From a candidate division WWE3 bacterium (GTDB lineage Bacteria; Patescibacteriota; WWE3; 2-01-FULL-39-13), in NCBI GenBank assembly GCA_027002375.1, contig JALWZX010000077.1, positions 1 to 9,615 on the forward strand: DNA of 9,615 nt, written 5' to 3'. Under the pieces are notes generated by a model. It searched no databases. It saw only the letters and a list, made by a program, of their open reading frames with translations, and was not told the DNA's origin. A program made the translations under genes and the position numbers. Positions 1 through 6,877 of this stretch are shown one piece after another; the first letter of the stretch is position 1; each line of letters begins with the position of its first letter.

Positions 1-8
1 ACAAAAGT

Positions 9-35
9 AACGTAAAATTTCTCTAAATTTACGTT
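9..35 (-). terminator. AT-rich hairpin downstream of the 265-aa gene, possible weak terminator
   Basis: Read on the minus strand, AACGTAAATTT pairs with AAATTTTACGTT around the loop AGAG: 11 base pairs with one bulged base. It is followed by ACTTTTGT, which is only a weak U-tract. It lies about 145 nt after the stop of the last gene in the window, so it could end that transcript. The stem is very poor in GC, so it may equally be a chance AT-rich dyad or a protein-binding site. Confidence 0.3.
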
Positions 36-90
36 CAGAAATGTGCGTACGATTTACATACTTGTTTTTTAGCTTCATTGCTTAGTATTC

Positions 91-109
91 TAGCACATAC
101 TATGTGCTA
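91..109. repeat. 19-nt palindrome sharing a 13-nt repeat with 1064-1076
   Basis: TAGCACATA and TATGTGCTA form a perfect 9+9 palindrome around one central C. Positions 91-103 (TAGCACATACTAT) recur identically at 1064-1076, so related dyads lie on both sides of the 265-aa gene. As RNA it would form a 7-bp stem with a 5-nt loop. There is no U-tract, so an operator or element boundary is as likely as a terminator. Confidence 0.55.
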
Positions 110-180
110 AAGTACCCTAGACCCTAAATAGTACCGATATACTAATTTGTAAGTGTTAATAATTCATCAAGTTAACTGTA

Positions 181-978
181 TTATAAGTAAATTTTGTCTA
201 AATATTCAATTTGTTCTGGTACTATACCTACTATCGCACTTAGTGGGTTCTCTGTATGGCCATCAAAATTGATTACTGGGAAGAAGTCTCTACCTGGCCT
301 TGCAAACTTCAATATATGTTGCACATGAGTTGGCACATCTGAAATACTGGCATACGATTGTGATACTGCATAATAGTGAAGATATAAACCGAACCTATCA
401 ATTGTTCTAGCTAAAATGTCTAAATGCCACGCACCATATTCATTCAATGGTTCTTGACCTAAATCCGGGGCGTAAGTGGTTCCATTATAGGTTCCAGCAT
501 ATGTACTTATTTTAATCAAATGTCTCCCACCATATGGGTAACGACCTACATCTAATACATCATCTCGGAACAAATATAATTCTAACTCGTTATTTGTCGG
601 ATTCATAGAAAGAATATCTTCTAATAAAGCAAAAATAAATAGATCATCTTCATTTTCATTAAATGTAACTTTTAGAACCTCTTGCAATACCGATCTTAAA
701 GAAGGATCTGAAAATCTACCTAAGTAATCATAAATATCTTGAACTGTTACATTATGTTCTATAAGCGCTATAGGAGCTTTTTTATGTGCCTTTATCCAAT
801 TTTGCCAATCCTCTCTATTTTCACCGTTATACTGTTCAGTATCATACTCTTCTCTAATAGCCGTAAATGCATTAACAATGCTTCTAGGCATAATACTACT
901 TACTTCACCTTCTTCAGCAACAGGAACAAATTCTAACCCTTCAGGATTAGCAGGTTGGCATGTTGACAATGGTGTCAT
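181..978 (-). CDS. Hypothetical protein, 265 aa, not recognised
   Basis: I do not recognise this family. The reading frame is long and intact, starts with ATG and has the composition of a soluble globular protein. I see no signal peptide, no convincing membrane segment and no known catalytic motif. The first 30 residues are rich in Pro, Glu and Ser and are probably flexible. The middle is acidic and helical (about residues 75-130, with NENEDDLFIFALLEDIL). The C-terminal half is rich in Tyr and Gly (GRYPYGGRHLIKISTYAGTY, then YLHYYAVSQSYAS). The gene stands alone after a 104-nt gap behind ychF and is flanked by dyads sharing a 13-nt repeat, so it may be an independent accessory unit. TATTATAAT lies immediately upstream of the ATG and could be a promoter element; there is no Shine-Dalgarno sequence. 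Its pairing with the 182-aa orphan as 'lineage-specific proteins' is only an impression. Confidence 0.75.
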   Translation of the reverse strand: MTPLSTCQPANPEGLEFVPVAEEGEVSSIMPRSIVNAFTAIREEYDTEQYNGENREDWQNWIKAHKKAPIALIEHNVTVQDIYDYLGRFSDPSLRSVLQEVLKVTFNENEDDLFIFALLEDILSMNPTNNELELYLFRDDVLDVGRYPYGGRHLIKISTYAGTYNGTTYAPDLGQEPLNEYGAWHLDILARTIDRFGLYLHYYAVSQSYASISDVPTHVQHILKFARPGRDFFPVINFDGHTENPLSAIVGIVPEQIEYLDKIYL

Positions 979-1046
979 TATTATAATAGGCAGTTTGAAT
1001 AAATAACTATTACATTTCTATCACACAATAATGCTATGAGTCAAAC

Positions 1047-1076
1047 ATAGTATGTGCGGTGTTTAGCACATACTAT
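1047..1076. repeat. 11-bp inverted repeat between ychF and the 265-aa gene
   Basis: ATAGTATGTGC (1047-1057) and GCACATACTAT (1066-1076) are perfect inverted copies around an 8-nt loop. It begins 7 nt after the ychF stop codon, a normal place for a terminator, and 11 bp is adequate. However, the minus-strand sequence after it (GTTTGACTC) lacks a U-tract. Positions 1064-1076 repeat 91-103 exactly. It could be a weak terminator, an RNA-stabilising 3' hairpin or an operator for the downstream gene. Confidence 0.6.
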
Positions 1077-1082
1077 ACATCG

Positions 1083-2135
1083 TCACGCCCCAACTTTAAA
1101 TTCCACTACATCACCATCTTGCATTAGGTAATCTTTACCTTCTAATCTTAACTTCCCCTGCTCTTTTGCTTTTAGTTTTGACCCTGCCAAAACGAAATCT
1201 GCATATTTTATTACTTCGGCTTTTATGAAATTCTTCTCAAAATCTGTGTGAATTATTCCTGCGCATTGCTTTGCGTTCATACCTTTTTTGAATTTCCATG
1301 CGCGGGATTCTTTTGGCCCTGTTGTTAAGAATGTTTGTAATCCTAGTGTTTCATAGCTTACTTTTATGACTTCGTTTAGTGGCGAGTCATCTAGGCCGAG
1401 TTCCCCCAAATATAATTTTCTATCTTCTTCTGATAAAACTGCGAGTTCCGCTTCAATTTTTGCCGATATATACAATTTGTCGGCCGTGTTTTCTTTTACT
1501 TTCGTGGAAATCTTTGTTTCATCTACATTGTAGAGTTTTATCATTGGCTTCATAGTTAACAAGTGAAGCGTTTTAATCTGCTCGAGTTCCTCATCACTAA
1601 ATTGAACATCTTTTGCTGGTAAGGATTCTTGTAGATAATCGCGAACTTTTTCTACCGCAGATTTAAACGCTTTTTCTTCTTTTGTTTGCGGAATTTTCTT
1701 TAATTTCTTTTCTTGAGCTTGAATTGTTTCTAAATCTTTTAAAATTAACTCGGTTAAAATGATTTCATAATCTGATTTAGGATCTTTTGAGCCCTCTCTT
1801 ACTACATTTTCATCTGAAAAATCGCGTAATACTACTAAAATTAAGTCGACTTCTCTTATATTTGCTAAAAATTGGTTTCCTAAACCCTCTCCTTTATGAG
1901 CACCTTCTACGATTCCTGCAATATCTACAAAAGTTATGTTTGCATATATTTTTTTTGTGGAATTCGAAAGTTCTGCTAATTTATCAACCCTCTCATCGGG
2001 AACATCAACCACACCCACATTTGGTTCTATTGTTGCAAATGGATAATTTGCACTTAATGCTTGTTGACGTTGTAGAAATGCATTGAATAATGTAGATTTA
2101 CCGACGTTGGGAAGCCCGACTATACCTATTTTCAT
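1083..2135 (-). CDS. ychF: YchF/OLA1-family redox-responsive ATPase (TRAFAC P-loop protein)
   Basis: YchF is a universally conserved cytosolic P-loop protein of the Obg group. It binds ribosomes, prefers ATP over GTP, and is linked to translation control and stress responses. Visible motifs: P-loop GLPNVGKST (residues 7-15), switch II DIAGIVEGAHKGEGLGNQFL (71-90), and the altered G4 motif NVDE (203-206) that replaces NKxD and explains the ATP preference. SAKIEAEL (about 224-231) sits at the G5 position. A coiled-coil insertion lies around 115-200, and a C-terminal TGS domain occupies about 268-350, including RAWKFKKGMNAKQCAGIIHTDFEKNF. At 350 aa it is close to the usual 360 or so. The ATG follows the HD gene by 14 nt with no Shine-Dalgarno sequence, consistent with co-transcription. 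No truncation or damaged motif is seen. Confidence 0.97.
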   Translation of the reverse strand: MKIGIVGLPNVGKSTLFNAFLQRQQALSANYPFATIEPNVGVVDVPDERVDKLAELSNSTKKIYANITFVDIAGIVEGAHKGEGLGNQFLANIREVDLILVVLRDFSDENVVREGSKDPKSDYEIILTELILKDLETIQAQEKKLKKIPQTKEEKAFKSAVEKVRDYLQESLPAKDVQFSDEELEQIKTLHLLTMKPMIKLYNVDETKISTKVKENTADKLYISAKIEAELAVLSEEDRKLYLGELGLDDSPLNEVIKVSYETLGLQTFLTTGPKESRAWKFKKGMNAKQCAGIIHTDFEKNFIKAEVIKYADFVLAGSKLKAKEQGKLRLEGKDYLMQDGDVVEFKVGA

Positions 2136-2149
2136 TGAGTTTATCTGAA

Positions 2150-2704
2150 CTAATTGAATTTTCTAAACTTATTTAACCACATTTTGTATAAATTAACACT
2201 ATCTGGACCATACTTTAATTCACATTCTTTAATTATTTGATCTGGTGTTTTTTCTATCCACAATTCTGGCGGATTTTTTGTGAAAGACATGTCAGAAAAA
2301 GCTATGATTTCCCCTTCTAAAAATTTAGGATACATATCTATAGGTGGTTTAAAAGGTAAATTTTCATTTATAATTTGAGACTTTGTAATTGTAGTATGTT
2401 TTTCGGCAACTTCAGCATGTTTTGGTAAACCTTCTTTTAACAACATCTCTTTACCAATTGTCATGTGCAATAAATAAGGTTCATCACCATAACAACCTAT
2501 ACTTGGCATGTCTGTTTGCGGAATTCCAATATCATGTAACATAGAGGCTTCTTCAATAAATTCTAATTGGGCTTGAGTTAAACCCATGTTTCGCGCGATT
2601 TTCAGTGATTTATGAGCTACAAGAGTTGAATGCACGATGTAATATTTATATGCCTTAGAATTCGGGTCTATGTATTTGTGAATTATTGATAGGTAATCTA
2701 ACAC
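2150..2704 (-). CDS. HD-domain phosphohydrolase (HDIG, TIGR00295-like)
   Basis: This is a metal-dependent HD-superfamily protein, probably a nucleotide or phosphate-ester phosphohydrolase; the substrate is unknown. Numbered from the GTG at 2704, the metal-binding pattern is H26 (VHSTLVAHKSLKIA), H57-D58 (LHDIGI), H80, H103 (AEKHTT) and D138 (AFSD). The stretch HMTIGKEMLLKEGLPKHAEVAEKH resembles the TIGR00295 type. The start is uncertain. The frame is open back to a TTG at 2863, but residues between 2863 and 2704 look unlike protein and contain a strong palindrome. The GTG at 2704 gives MLDYLSIIHKYIDPNSKAY, which fits the family start, and CATAAT lies 7 nt upstream of it. A TTG at 2740 is an alternative. 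The stop lies 14 nt before ychF. Function assignment stops at the superfamily level. Confidence 0.85.
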   Translation of the reverse strand: MLDYLSIIHKYIDPNSKAYKYYIVHSTLVAHKSLKIARNMGLTQAQLEFIEEASMLHDIGIPQTDMPSIGCYGDEPYLLHMTIGKEMLLKEGLPKHAEVAEKHTTITKSQIINENLPFKPPIDMYPKFLEGEIIAFSDMSFTKNPPELWIEKTPDQIIKECELKYGPDSVNLYKMWLNKFRKFN

Positions 2705-2758
2705 AAAGTTAATTATGAGTTTGAAGCCGATTTTAGTCAATTGGGAAAATTGGAAATT

Positions 2759-2803
2759 ACTGGTTTTGGCCAAATTGGAAGTGGCACTTCCAATTTGACC
2801 AGT
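2759..2803. repeat. Long imperfect palindrome upstream of the HD gene
   Basis: The core CAAATTGGAAGTG (2771-2783), a single G and CACTTCCAATTTG (2785-2797) form a perfect 13+13 dyad. The outer arms ACTGGT (2759-2764) and ACCAGT (2798-2803) add six pairs, separated on one side by a 6-nt bulge. No U-tract follows on either strand, so an intrinsic terminator is unlikely. It sits between the stop of the 182-aa gene and the preferred start of the HD gene, where an operator or RNA-processing hairpin would be expected. Confidence 0.65.
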
Positions 2804-2863
2804 TTTAGAATAGTTATTAAGCGGGCACATTCTTTTGCACTTAATAATAAGAGGACAATGCAA

Positions 2864-3412
2864 TTATTTTTTTAATACAGAAATAGCGATTTTATTATCG
2901 CTTAATGCATCAGCAAGTTCCCTGAGACTGTTTCTATCTCCTGCTGCGGTAGATAGTATTACAGCAACTTGCTTAATATCTCTAATAACTTCTGGTAACA
3001 TATCATCGGAAAAGTTACGCCCATATATAGCATTATCTTCACCATCGAAAGTTCTATTAATCTCTAAACTTTTACCGCTCTCACCCCTTATAGATACTTC
3101 GTCGTCAACAAATCTAACAGTAGAAAGCCTATGACTTTTATCGTAGACAACAGCCAACTGATACTTTCTTCTTTTTTGTTCACCTCTAGAATCTGTAATT
3201 ATAATTTTTCTACTTTCTGTAGGGTTATTTCTATCTTCTGTTTTGAAGTCGTCAGACCACCTTATATATCTTTCTATAGAATCAAATGCAGAACTGAAAA
3301 CATTAGTGGTAGTTTCAGAACCAATAAAGCTTTCTCCATTAGGGGTTGTAGGATTGCTAGGCGTATTATCTTGAATAACTGGAGTGGCAGTTGGCAAACT
3401 TGCAATAGTCAT
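2864..3412 (-). CDS. Hypothetical protein, 182 aa, not recognised
   Basis: I do not recognise this protein. The first 35 or so residues are rich in Pro, Thr, Ser and Asn (ASLPTATPVIQDNTPSNP) and are probably disordered; they do not form a signal peptide. Residues about 65-120 are charged and strand-like, with a basic patch GEQKRRKYQLAVVYDKSHR. They are followed by an acidic segment and a helical C-terminus (LPEVIRDIKQVAVILSTAAG, then SLRELADALSDNKIAISVL). There are no Cys residues, no membrane segments and no catalytic motif. The ATG lies 32 nt after the glycosylase stop. TATAAT (3449-3444) and TATTAT (3430-3425) lie in or near that gap without good -35 boxes. It could be co-transcribed with its neighbours or have its own promoter. 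The gene appears intact. Confidence 0.75.
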   Translation of the reverse strand: MTIASLPTATPVIQDNTPSNPTTPNGESFIGSETTTNVFSSAFDSIERYIRWSDDFKTEDRNNPTESRKIIITDSRGEQKRRKYQLAVVYDKSHRLSTVRFVDDEVSIRGESGKSLEINRTFDGEDNAIYGRNFSDDMLPEVIRDIKQVAVILSTAAGDRNSLRELADALSDNKIAISVLKK

Positions 3413-3444
3413 TGCTACTTATTAATAATAAAACACTATAATTA

Positions 3445-4170
3445 TTATACCACAAACCTATATTCCCATTCTTTAGATTTTTCGGCGTAGTCGATGCCTA
3501 TTCTTGGGGTGCGTTTTATAAACTTTTTGTTTACTTTTACACCTATATCTTCAAACCATATTGTTGAATCTGGCTCAAATACTTTTTGATTGTTTTGTTT
3601 TTTTGACAATTTAAATGCTTGTGTAACCTTCCCTGGCCCATTTAGTAAGTTTTTTTGCTGATACTTATTTAGTTCGCTAACATTTTTATTAAATCTATTT
3701 TGGGAAATCATATCGGCATTATTTATATTTAGGTATTTCTTTACTAATTTTTCGTATTGTGGTGAGCAAGAAAATGGCTTGTGACTAGATTTAGATGTAA
3801 ATTCCACATAATCATCTAAATCAATTGTTGCACCACGAATTAAAACCGCTGCGGGAAAATTTTTTACATCTGTTACTATATTAAACATGTAATGTAAGCC
3901 ATATGTAAGGTATATGTATGTATAACCCGCTTCGCCATACATCACTTTGTTTCTATCAGTCTTTCGATGGTTGTATGCATGGCAAGCATCATCCTCTGGC
4001 CCATGATATGCTTCGGTTTCTGTGATTATTACAGATAAAATTTGCGTCTCATTGTGGTTTTCGGAATCGTCATCAATTCTAACTCGTAAAATTTTACCAA
4101 TTAGGTTTTCTGCAACCCAAAGTGTATTGTTTTCAAAGAAAGATTTTTGCAATTTTAATGAATTCTTCAT
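3445..4170 (-). CDS. mpg: DNA-3-methyladenine glycosylase, AAG/MPG type
   Basis: This monofunctional base-excision-repair glycosylase flips alkylated or deaminated purines (3-methyladenine, hypoxanthine) out of DNA and cuts the N-glycosidic bond. Numbered from the ATG at 4170 (241 aa), the family residues known from human AAG are all visible. They are the catalytic Glu E53 and Y55 in TETEAYHGPEDDACH, H64, the pocket Tyr Y87, the DNA-intercalating Tyr Y90, and N97 in YTYIYLTYGLHYMFN. The segments NGPGKVTQAF and RTPRIGIDYA complete the fold. An upstream ATG at 4203 would overlap cysS by 26 nt and add 11 residues. The 4170 start is preferred because MKNSLKLQKSFFENNTLWVAENLIGK matches the usual family N-terminus and begins 7 nt after the cysS stop. 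It is probably read from the cysS transcript. Confidence 0.96.
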   Translation of the reverse strand: MKNSLKLQKSFFENNTLWVAENLIGKILRVRIDDDSENHNETQILSVIITETEAYHGPEDDACHAYNHRKTDRNKVMYGEAGYTYIYLTYGLHYMFNIVTDVKNFPAAVLIRGATIDLDDYVEFTSKSSHKPFSCSPQYEKLVKKYLNINNADMISQNRFNKNVSELNKYQQKNLLNGPGKVTQAFKLSKKQNNQKVFEPDSTIWFEDIGVKVNKKFIKRTPRIGIDYAEKSKEWEYRFVV

Positions 4171-4177
4171 GTGGAAT

Positions 4178-5737
4178 TCAGGCCTTTCTAACAATAATTC
4201 CATCGGGCGTATCTTCTACTTCGTAACCAAGTTCTTGTATTTCGTCTCTTAGTGCATCTGCTTCTTCGAAATTTTTGTTTTCACGAGCTTTTTGTCTTAA
4301 TTCAATCTTATCTTTTACTTCTTGTGGCAATTCTTCTATGGGAATTTCGTCTTTTTCTGCAGAATAATCACCTTCTGCAAATATATCAATCGCTAAAACT
4401 TCGTCGAACTCTGATAATAACAATGCCTTTTCTCTATCTAGCAAGTGTTTATCCTCTACAACTTTCCAAACGACGGCTAGAGCTTTAGGAGTATTAAAGT
4501 CGTCATTAATTGCCTCTAGGAATTCCCCGTAATATTTATTGTCTTTAATTTGATTTCGCTCGTCTTCATCAAATTCATGCTCATCTGTAACGGCTGGTCT
4601 TTCTTTTCGCAATCTAAACAATGCATTCTGAGAAGCTTCTAAACCTTGCCATGTAAAATTCATTTGCTTTCTGTAATGCGTTGTCAAAATATAGTAACGA
4701 AGCGCAATCGGGTCAAAACCGTGTTCTTTGATATCTTGCAATGTGTAAAAATTGTTCAAACTTTTACTCATTTTCTCACCGTCAACAAGCAAAAATCTGT
4801 GGTGAACCCAATATTTAACCACTTGATGGCCGGTGACGCCGAAGTTTTGGGCGATTTCGTTCGGGTGGTGAATTGATAAGTGATCTTCGCCACCTGTATG
4901 TATATCGATATGTTCACCTAAATTGCACATAGAAATCGCCGAGCATTCTATATGCCAACCAGGAAACCCGTCACCCCACGGAGAATCCCAATGCATAATG
5001 TGATTCTTATGAATTCCCTTTCTAAAAACCCATAAAGCAAAATCAGCTGGGTTTCGTTTATCAGGGTCAATCACGAGATCTTCGCGAGACCCCTTTAACT
5101 TATCGTCTAGGGACTGATTAGAAAACGGGTTGTAATTAGGAAGTTTAGATACATCAAAATACACAGCTTTATCAGCAACATAAGCATAACCGTTTTTTAT
5201 AAGTTGCTCTACTAGCTCAATTTGTTGGTGAATAGATTTGTCGTCTGCGGCGCGTTGAATTACATCAGGTCTTGTAACATTTACTTCGTCAAGCGTCTCA
5301 TAAAACTCTTTTTCATATTTTCTTGCTAAATCATGAATATCTATACCCTCTCTTTTTGCTCCCTTCTCAAGCTTATCTTCGCCTTCATCTGAATCAGATA
5401 CCAAATGCCCAACATCTGTTACATTTTGAACATGCTCTACTTGATAACCATTAAACTGTAATACACGTTTCATAACATCGTCACCAACATACTTTCGAAT
5501 ATGGCCGATATGGGTGTGATAATAGACTGTTAAACCACAAGCGTACATTCCAACATGTGGTGGATTATAAGGTTCAAAAAGCTCTTTTTTGTGAGTTAAT
5601 GAATTGAAAATGTAAAGTGGTGTATTAGTTTGTTTTGTTTGAGTGCTACTCGTCTTTTTATTGTTATGAGGGATGCAATCTAAAGTACCTGCACTATTTT
5701 TACTACTTTGGTTTAATGTTTTGTTTCTGGTACTCAT
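4178..5737 (-). CDS. cysS: Cysteinyl-tRNA synthetase
   Basis: This class I synthetase activates cysteine with ATP and charges tRNA-Cys. Numbered from the ATG at 5737 (519 aa), visible features are the HIGH motif at 76-79 (THIGHIRKYVGDDV) and KMSKS at 322-326. The zinc set is C67 (MYACGLTVYY), C265 (WHIECSAISM), H290 and E294 (HHPNE), matching the E. coli Cys/Cys/His/Glu ligands. The C-terminal DALR and anticodon-binding regions follow. The usual GPTVYDY reads GLTVYYH here. About 40 residues rich in Ser, Thr, Asn and Lys precede the conserved start PLYIFNSLT, an unusual extension. Starts at 5761 (ATG) and 5773 (TTG) are possible. 5737 is favoured because TGGTATATT lies six bases upstream, as at recR. 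It lies 85 nt behind the cysteine synthase-like gene, linking cysteine supply and use. Confidence 0.97.
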   Translation of the reverse strand: MSTRNKTLNQSSKNSAGTLDCIPHNNKKTSSTQTKQTNTPLYIFNSLTHKKELFEPYNPPHVGMYACGLTVYYHTHIGHIRKYVGDDVMKRVLQFNGYQVEHVQNVTDVGHLVSDSDEGEDKLEKGAKREGIDIHDLARKYEKEFYETLDEVNVTRPDVIQRAADDKSIHQQIELVEQLIKNGYAYVADKAVYFDVSKLPNYNPFSNQSLDDKLKGSREDLVIDPDKRNPADFALWVFRKGIHKNHIMHWDSPWGDGFPGWHIECSAISMCNLGEHIDIHTGGEDHLSIHHPNEIAQNFGVTGHQVVKYWVHHRFLLVDGEKMSKSLNNFYTLQDIKEHGFDPIALRYYILTTHYRKQMNFTWQGLEASQNALFRLRKERPAVTDEHEFDEDERNQIKDNKYYGEFLEAINDDFNTPKALAVVWKVVEDKHLLDREKALLLSEFDEVLAIDIFAEGDYSAEKDEIPIEELPQEVKDKIELRQKARENKNFEEADALRDEIQELGYEVEDTPDGIIVRKA

Positions 5738-5743
5738 ATGTTT

Positions 5744-5773
5744 AATATACCAACGATGCATGTATCTCAGCAA
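5744..5773 (-). promoter_or_regulatory. Putative cysS promoter, leaderless spacing
   Basis: TTGCTG (5773-5768) and TATATT (5749-5744) are separated by 18 nt. TGG directly before the second box makes an extended -10 (TGnTATATT). Six bases separate it from the cysS ATG at 5737, so the predicted first transcribed base would be at or next to the A of that ATG. The same spacing is found at recR and at the polycysteine ORF. It could be an internal promoter inside a cysK-cysS unit. Confidence 0.5.
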
Positions 5774-5822
5774 TACCTAAAAACATACATCTAAACTATT
5801 CACTTTAAACTATGTATACTGG

Positions 5823-6728
5823 CTAGTCTAATAGGCTTAAATACCTGTCTATGCCATCAGCAAAAACAGTAACAAAAACCAACTTTTTTTTATTGTGTTC
5901 GTTAGCTAAACGGGAAAGCTTTTTGATAGCCACTAGATTCGCCCCAGAAGATATACCCATAGATATTCCTGTATTTTTAGCGGAGGATAACATTTGATCT
6001 ATAGCTTCGTGTGTAGATACAGTTACAATCTCATCAATTACAGTTTCATCAACTATCTGTGGAATAAACCCCTCACCTATACCTTGTATACCGTGGGAGT
6101 TTTTACTTTCTTTACCGCTACTTAAAACTGGAGACTCTTTTGGCTCCACAGCAACTATTTTGACTTTAGGATATACCACCTTTAGTACCTTAGCAATTCC
6201 AATCAAAGTACCACCTGTACCTATACCATGAACAAAAACATCAGGAATAATATTTGCTTTTTTCAAATCTTTTAGAATTTCCAAAGCTATACCATGCTCA
6301 TGTGCTTTAATATTTTGTGAATTAGAAAATTGATCTGGCACCCATGAGTTTAAGGTTGTTTTCTTTAAATTATCTCTCTTTTTAATTGCGCCCATAGGGC
6401 CTTCTTTTGCAGGTGTAAGAACAACACTTGCACCATATAGTTTCATCAACTTAATCCGTTCTACACTTTGATTCTCTGGCATAACAGCTATCATCTTAAA
6501 GCCAAAATGTGCCGCTAATGTACTAAACGCAATACCAGTATTTCCAGTTGTTGCTTCAATAATCGTTCCATCTCGTTTAAGTAACCCTTTAGACGTAGCA
6601 TCAAGTATCATACTGTATGCCATTCGAGCTTTGATACTTCCAGAGAAGTTGTAACTTTCAAGTTTAGTATAAACATTGCTATCACCATTTATACTTATGC
6701 TTACAAAAGGTGTATTACCTATATTCAT
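5823..6728 (-). CDS. cysK: Cysteine synthase-like PLP enzyme (fold type II, CysK/CBS family)
   Basis: Family members make cysteine from O-acetylserine (or a related activated serine) and sulfide. Visible from the ATG at 6728 (301 aa): IGNTP near the start; PLP lysine K33 in NFSGSIKARM; the substrate loop TTGNTGIA (60-67); PQ/FSN region VPDQFSNSQN; the phosphate-binding GIGTGGT (158-164); IQGIGEGFIP; and GISSGA with S251 near the PLP ring nitrogen. The catalytic set therefore looks complete. Two regions deviate: HYETTGPEI of classical CysK reads HEHGIALEI, and the C-terminus ends soon after RYLSLLD. The N-terminus is short, with only two residues before IGNTP, and the frame remains open for 26 codons upstream without ATG, GTG or TTG. 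Substrate specificity beyond the family is inference. A promoter, a Cys-coding mini-ORF and hairpins precede it; cysS follows. Confidence 0.9.
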   Translation of the reverse strand: MNIGNTPFVSISINGDSNVYTKLESYNFSGSIKARMAYSMILDATSKGLLKRDGTIIEATTGNTGIAFSTLAAHFGFKMIAVMPENQSVERIKLMKLYGASVVLTPAKEGPMGAIKKRDNLKKTTLNSWVPDQFSNSQNIKAHEHGIALEILKDLKKANIIPDVFVHGIGTGGTLIGIAKVLKVVYPKVKIVAVEPKESPVLSSGKESKNSHGIQGIGEGFIPQIVDETVIDEIVTVSTHEAIDQMLSSAKNTGISMGISSGANLVAIKKLSRLANEHNKKKLVFVTVFADGIDRYLSLLD

Positions 6729-6798
6729 AATAAGTTGGTCCGAAACGCCTGCATTTGCATAAACTGTTACAAACGCATCGTTTAATCGAACTATACAT
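6715..6798 (-). CDS. Possible second Cys-rich leader ORF (27 aa) overlapping the cysK start
   Basis: An ATG at 6798, directly after an in-frame TAA, opens 27 codons ending in TAA at 6717-6715, 14 nt inside the cysteine synthase gene in another frame. Residues 7-16 read RCVCNSLCKC, so four of nine consecutive codons (8-16) encode Cys, very unusual in an AT-rich genome. Their codons lie in the stem and loop of the 6743-6783 hairpin. It may be a second cysteine-sensing peptide acting through translational coupling. No Shine-Dalgarno or promoter is visible for it. The Cys codons could be the shadow of an upstream extension of the cysteine synthase frame, which reads plausibly here. Treat as a candidate. 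Confidence 0.27.
   Translation of the reverse strand: MYSSIKRCVCNSLCKCRRFGPTYYEYR
6743..6783 (-). promoter_or_regulatory. Hairpin immediately upstream of the cysteine synthase start
   Basis: On the minus strand AAACG pairs with CGTTT, an internal loop AT/AGG follows, then GCGTTTG pairs with CAAATGC (one G-U) around a 12-nt loop. It ends 14 nt before the ATG at 6728. There is no following U-tract, so it is not an intrinsic terminator. It could control ribosome access to the start, or it may simply be coding sequence of an N-terminally extended enzyme. Confidence 0.4.
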
Positions 6799-6877
6799 TT
6801 AAATAATCACTTTAGCTTATGGTGACATTCTAAAAGTAAAAAGTTATATGTTTATTATTTATGGAAAATTAGAATAG

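Noticed and set aside
739..936. Plus-strand open frames, here and opposite ychF, cysS, recR and the peptidase gene
   Set aside because: They lie entirely opposite well-supported minus-strand genes, have low-complexity compositions and show no family features. They are shadows.
2705..2863. Extending the HD protein back to the TTG at 2863
   Set aside because: The added residues look non-coding, contain the palindrome, and do not fit the family N-terminus. The TTG directly follows the previous stop codon with no initiation signal.
4171..4203. Glycosylase start at the ATG at 4203, overlapping cysS
   Set aside because: It is possible, but the extra 11 residues are not family-like, whereas the ATG at 4170 gives the normal N-terminus.
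5767..5790. Seven-codon ORF MYVFRYC before cysS, ending in a Cys codon
   Set aside because: Only one Cys codon, no promoter at the six-base spacing and no supporting hairpin. It probably occurs by chance.
5738..5822. T-box or other tRNA-sensing riboswitch in the gap before cysS
   Set aside because: The 85-nt gap is too short for a T-box and I see no T-box core sequence or terminator.
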